The notes beneath the pieces were generated by a model. The model was given only the letters and a program-made list of their open reading frames with translations. It ran no database searches and was not told the origin of the DNA. From NCBI RefSeq assembly GCF_042242105.1, contig NC_092013.1, positions 12,765,618 through 12,829,617 of the forward strand: a stretch of DNA of 64,000 nucleotides, written 5' to 3'. Positions 62,717-64,000 of the stretch are shown here, one piece after another (positions within the stretch are counted from its first letter, which is position 1; each line of letters opens with the position of its first letter). A program made the position numbers and the translations under genes. The stretch is from Pempheris klunzingeri. Its lineage: Eukaryota; Chordata; Actinopteri; Acropomatiformes; Pempheridae.

Positions 62717-62785
62717 ATGAATCATCTCACAACTCCTCCTTATCTTGTGACCCTTTGGAGGAGCCAGAGAACTAAACTACCAAAC
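62717..62785 (-). repeat. Copy 2 of a local inverted pair
   Basis: AATCATCTCACAACTCC, GACCCTTTGGAGGAGC and CAGAGAACTAAACTACCAAA are the reverse complement of the repeat at 57168-57240. Confidence 0.7.
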
Positions 62786-62913
62786 CATCAAAATTGTGCT
62801 TGAATGAGATCATTTGAAGGATCAGCTACAGGCTGATGAGCACCTGATAAATTCAACTAAAACAAACAAACAAAAAAAGTCTTATATTGAGGTCATAGTG
62901 AGATGAAGCCCCG

Positions 62914-62950
62914 TCCTCCTCCTCCTCCTCCTCCCCCTCCTCCTCCTCCC
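62914..62950. repeat. (TCC)n triplet tract
   Basis: About twelve TCC units with one interruption, about 400 bases upstream of the last gene's ATG. A promoter-proximal polypurine/polypyrimidine stretch. Confidence 0.9.
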
Positions 62951-63321
62951 TGTCTCTAATTGGCCAGCCTCTGACAGGATTACACGAGTTTCCTCAATTG
63001 AACGCGGAGAAGTTAAACGCCCGGACATCCAGCCGGAGCCTCCTGTGTTTTGGACTGAAAAAGAGAAAATCACAAAGTGAAAACTGGGCCGCACTTACTT
63101 TTTCACAGACTCCATCCGAAGCGACAGCTGATCAGATGTGAGTGAGTGACACCGGCCTGCAGGATTAAATGTGTCCCGTGCTGATGGTCTCTGCTGCTGC
63201 TGCTGCTGCTGGCCGCCCTGCAGCCTCAAACACTGATGACTAATGTGGTTTCTCAACACACGCCCGCATTTCACCGAGTCTGACCGTCAACTTACTCCAC
63301 TTTAGACCACAAGTCGTCACC

Positions 63322-63361
63322 ATGACTCGGATCTTCTGGGACACTATTTTTCTCATAAGCG
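63322..63361 (+). CDS. First coding exon of a probable secreted/membrane protein (partial), pik3ip1 by position
   Basis: ATG in good context (CACCATGA) encodes MTRIFWDTIFLIS then G|GTGAGT: a hydrophobic start that looks like a signal peptide, with a strong donor. The rest lies beyond the window (no second exon up to 64000). In human the gene next to PATZ1 on this side, in this orientation, is PIK3IP1, a type I membrane kringle protein that restrains PI3K. The assignment rests on gene order alone; the peptide itself does not prove it. Confidence 0.45.
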
Positions 63362-64000
63362 GTGAGTGACTTGACTAATTTCTCCAGAAATTCAGCTTTT
63401 TATTTGTCACCATGTCTCACTCTTAACTTCTCACTTTATGTCAAACACTTAGATAAATTCAGTGATTTGAGTTAACAGAGGTTCCTGTGTATTGCCTGCT
63501 ATTGATTCTGTTATTTTAATCTTAAATCAGTTGATCCTTTTACCACCACATACTTTTTTTTACTCTAGGCACTCCATTTAAACTCCATATTAACTCCACA
63601 TTAACTGTATTAGTTGTGCTGACTTTACTGTGTTTGATGGCATTTTGTTTATGCTCTATGGTGTTAATGATTCTTACTGGTGTGCCTTTAGGAAACTACT
63701 CAGTACATTCAAACTAAAGTGGGTGTGCTTTTTAATGGATGTCTGTGTTTTTATGGTGAGAAAAAAATGGCCATATTTCTTCATTTCTTTTGCCAATTTG
63801 CTCTGTACTCTGTCCACCCTCCCTGTGTTCACCACTTGGTTTGAGTCTGTAGCTGTGATTGCGTGTCTTCACTGAACCTTATGTATTTATAGTGCTTTGG
63901 TCTCATCCTTTTAGTGAATGCTTGACCCTGTTACTATTGTTGGGCTCTAGTTACTCAATGAAGCATTGATATCACATTGAAGACAAAGTCACATGATCAT
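63362..64000 (+). other. Intron 1 of the last gene, to the window edge
   Basis: AT-rich; no further exon recognised. The open frame at 63630-63875 has no coding features. Confidence 0.45.

Noticed and set aside
1-64000. CRISPR arrays, operons, phage or bacterial features, tRNA and rRNA genes
   Set aside because: None seen. The window is a multi-exon vertebrate region, and its tandem repeats are simple microsatellites.

Overview
The window is vertebrate nuclear DNA, almost certainly from a teleost and probably a spiny-rayed (percomorph) fish. The evidence is split genes with short GT-AG introns, CpG-rich promoters, many (GT)n tracts, and fish-type Tc1, foldback, MITE and L2-like repeats. Gene order matches the human chromosome 22q12 block SFI1 - EIF4ENIF1 - (DRG1) - PATZ1 - PIK3IP1. 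All gene models were built by eye from open frames, splice sites, intron phases and remembered human proteins. No search was run.

Layout: (1) 65-8659, minus: sfi1, a complete 30-exon centrin-binding repeat protein. One intron holds a roughly 0.7 kb foldback element. (2) 8.7-9.8 kb: a CpG-rich head-to-head promoter. (3) 10580-23160, plus: eif4enif1 (4E-T), 18 coding exons, one intron with a GC donor. (4) 24.0-25.7 kb: a short intergenic gap with a MITE; drg1, which lies here in human, is absent. (5) 25776-34887, plus: patz1 (BTB, AT-hook, eight C2H2 fingers), with a second GC-donor intron, an unexpected in-frame 71-codon exon and a 3' UTR of about 3.3 kb. (6) 39095-41391, plus: a THAP-domain protein joined to a Harbinger/ISL2EU-type DDE transposase domain, with an apparent one-base frameshift in an A7 run. 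(7) 42889-49177 and 52911-60176, both minus: two complete tandem class II GLUT sugar-transporter genes with the same ten internal exon lengths. The second is a clear slc2a11. A decayed Tc1 element (49739-51291) lies between them. (8) 60.2-63.3 kb: repeat-rich spacer with an L2-like LINE tail. (9) 63322-63361, plus: first coding exon of a probable secreted or membrane protein, pik3ip1 by position only.

Most genes are unrelated housekeeping or regulatory genes: centriole assembly, mRNA repression, transcription control. The only functional cluster is the GLUT pair. slc2a11-family genes act in fish pigment cells (medaka white leucophore is slc2a11b), so this pair could matter for chromatophore biology. 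I found no evidence of a wholly new biological system. The observations most worth checking are the extra patz1 exon, the THAP-transposase frameshift, the GC-donor introns and the divergent GLUT pair.
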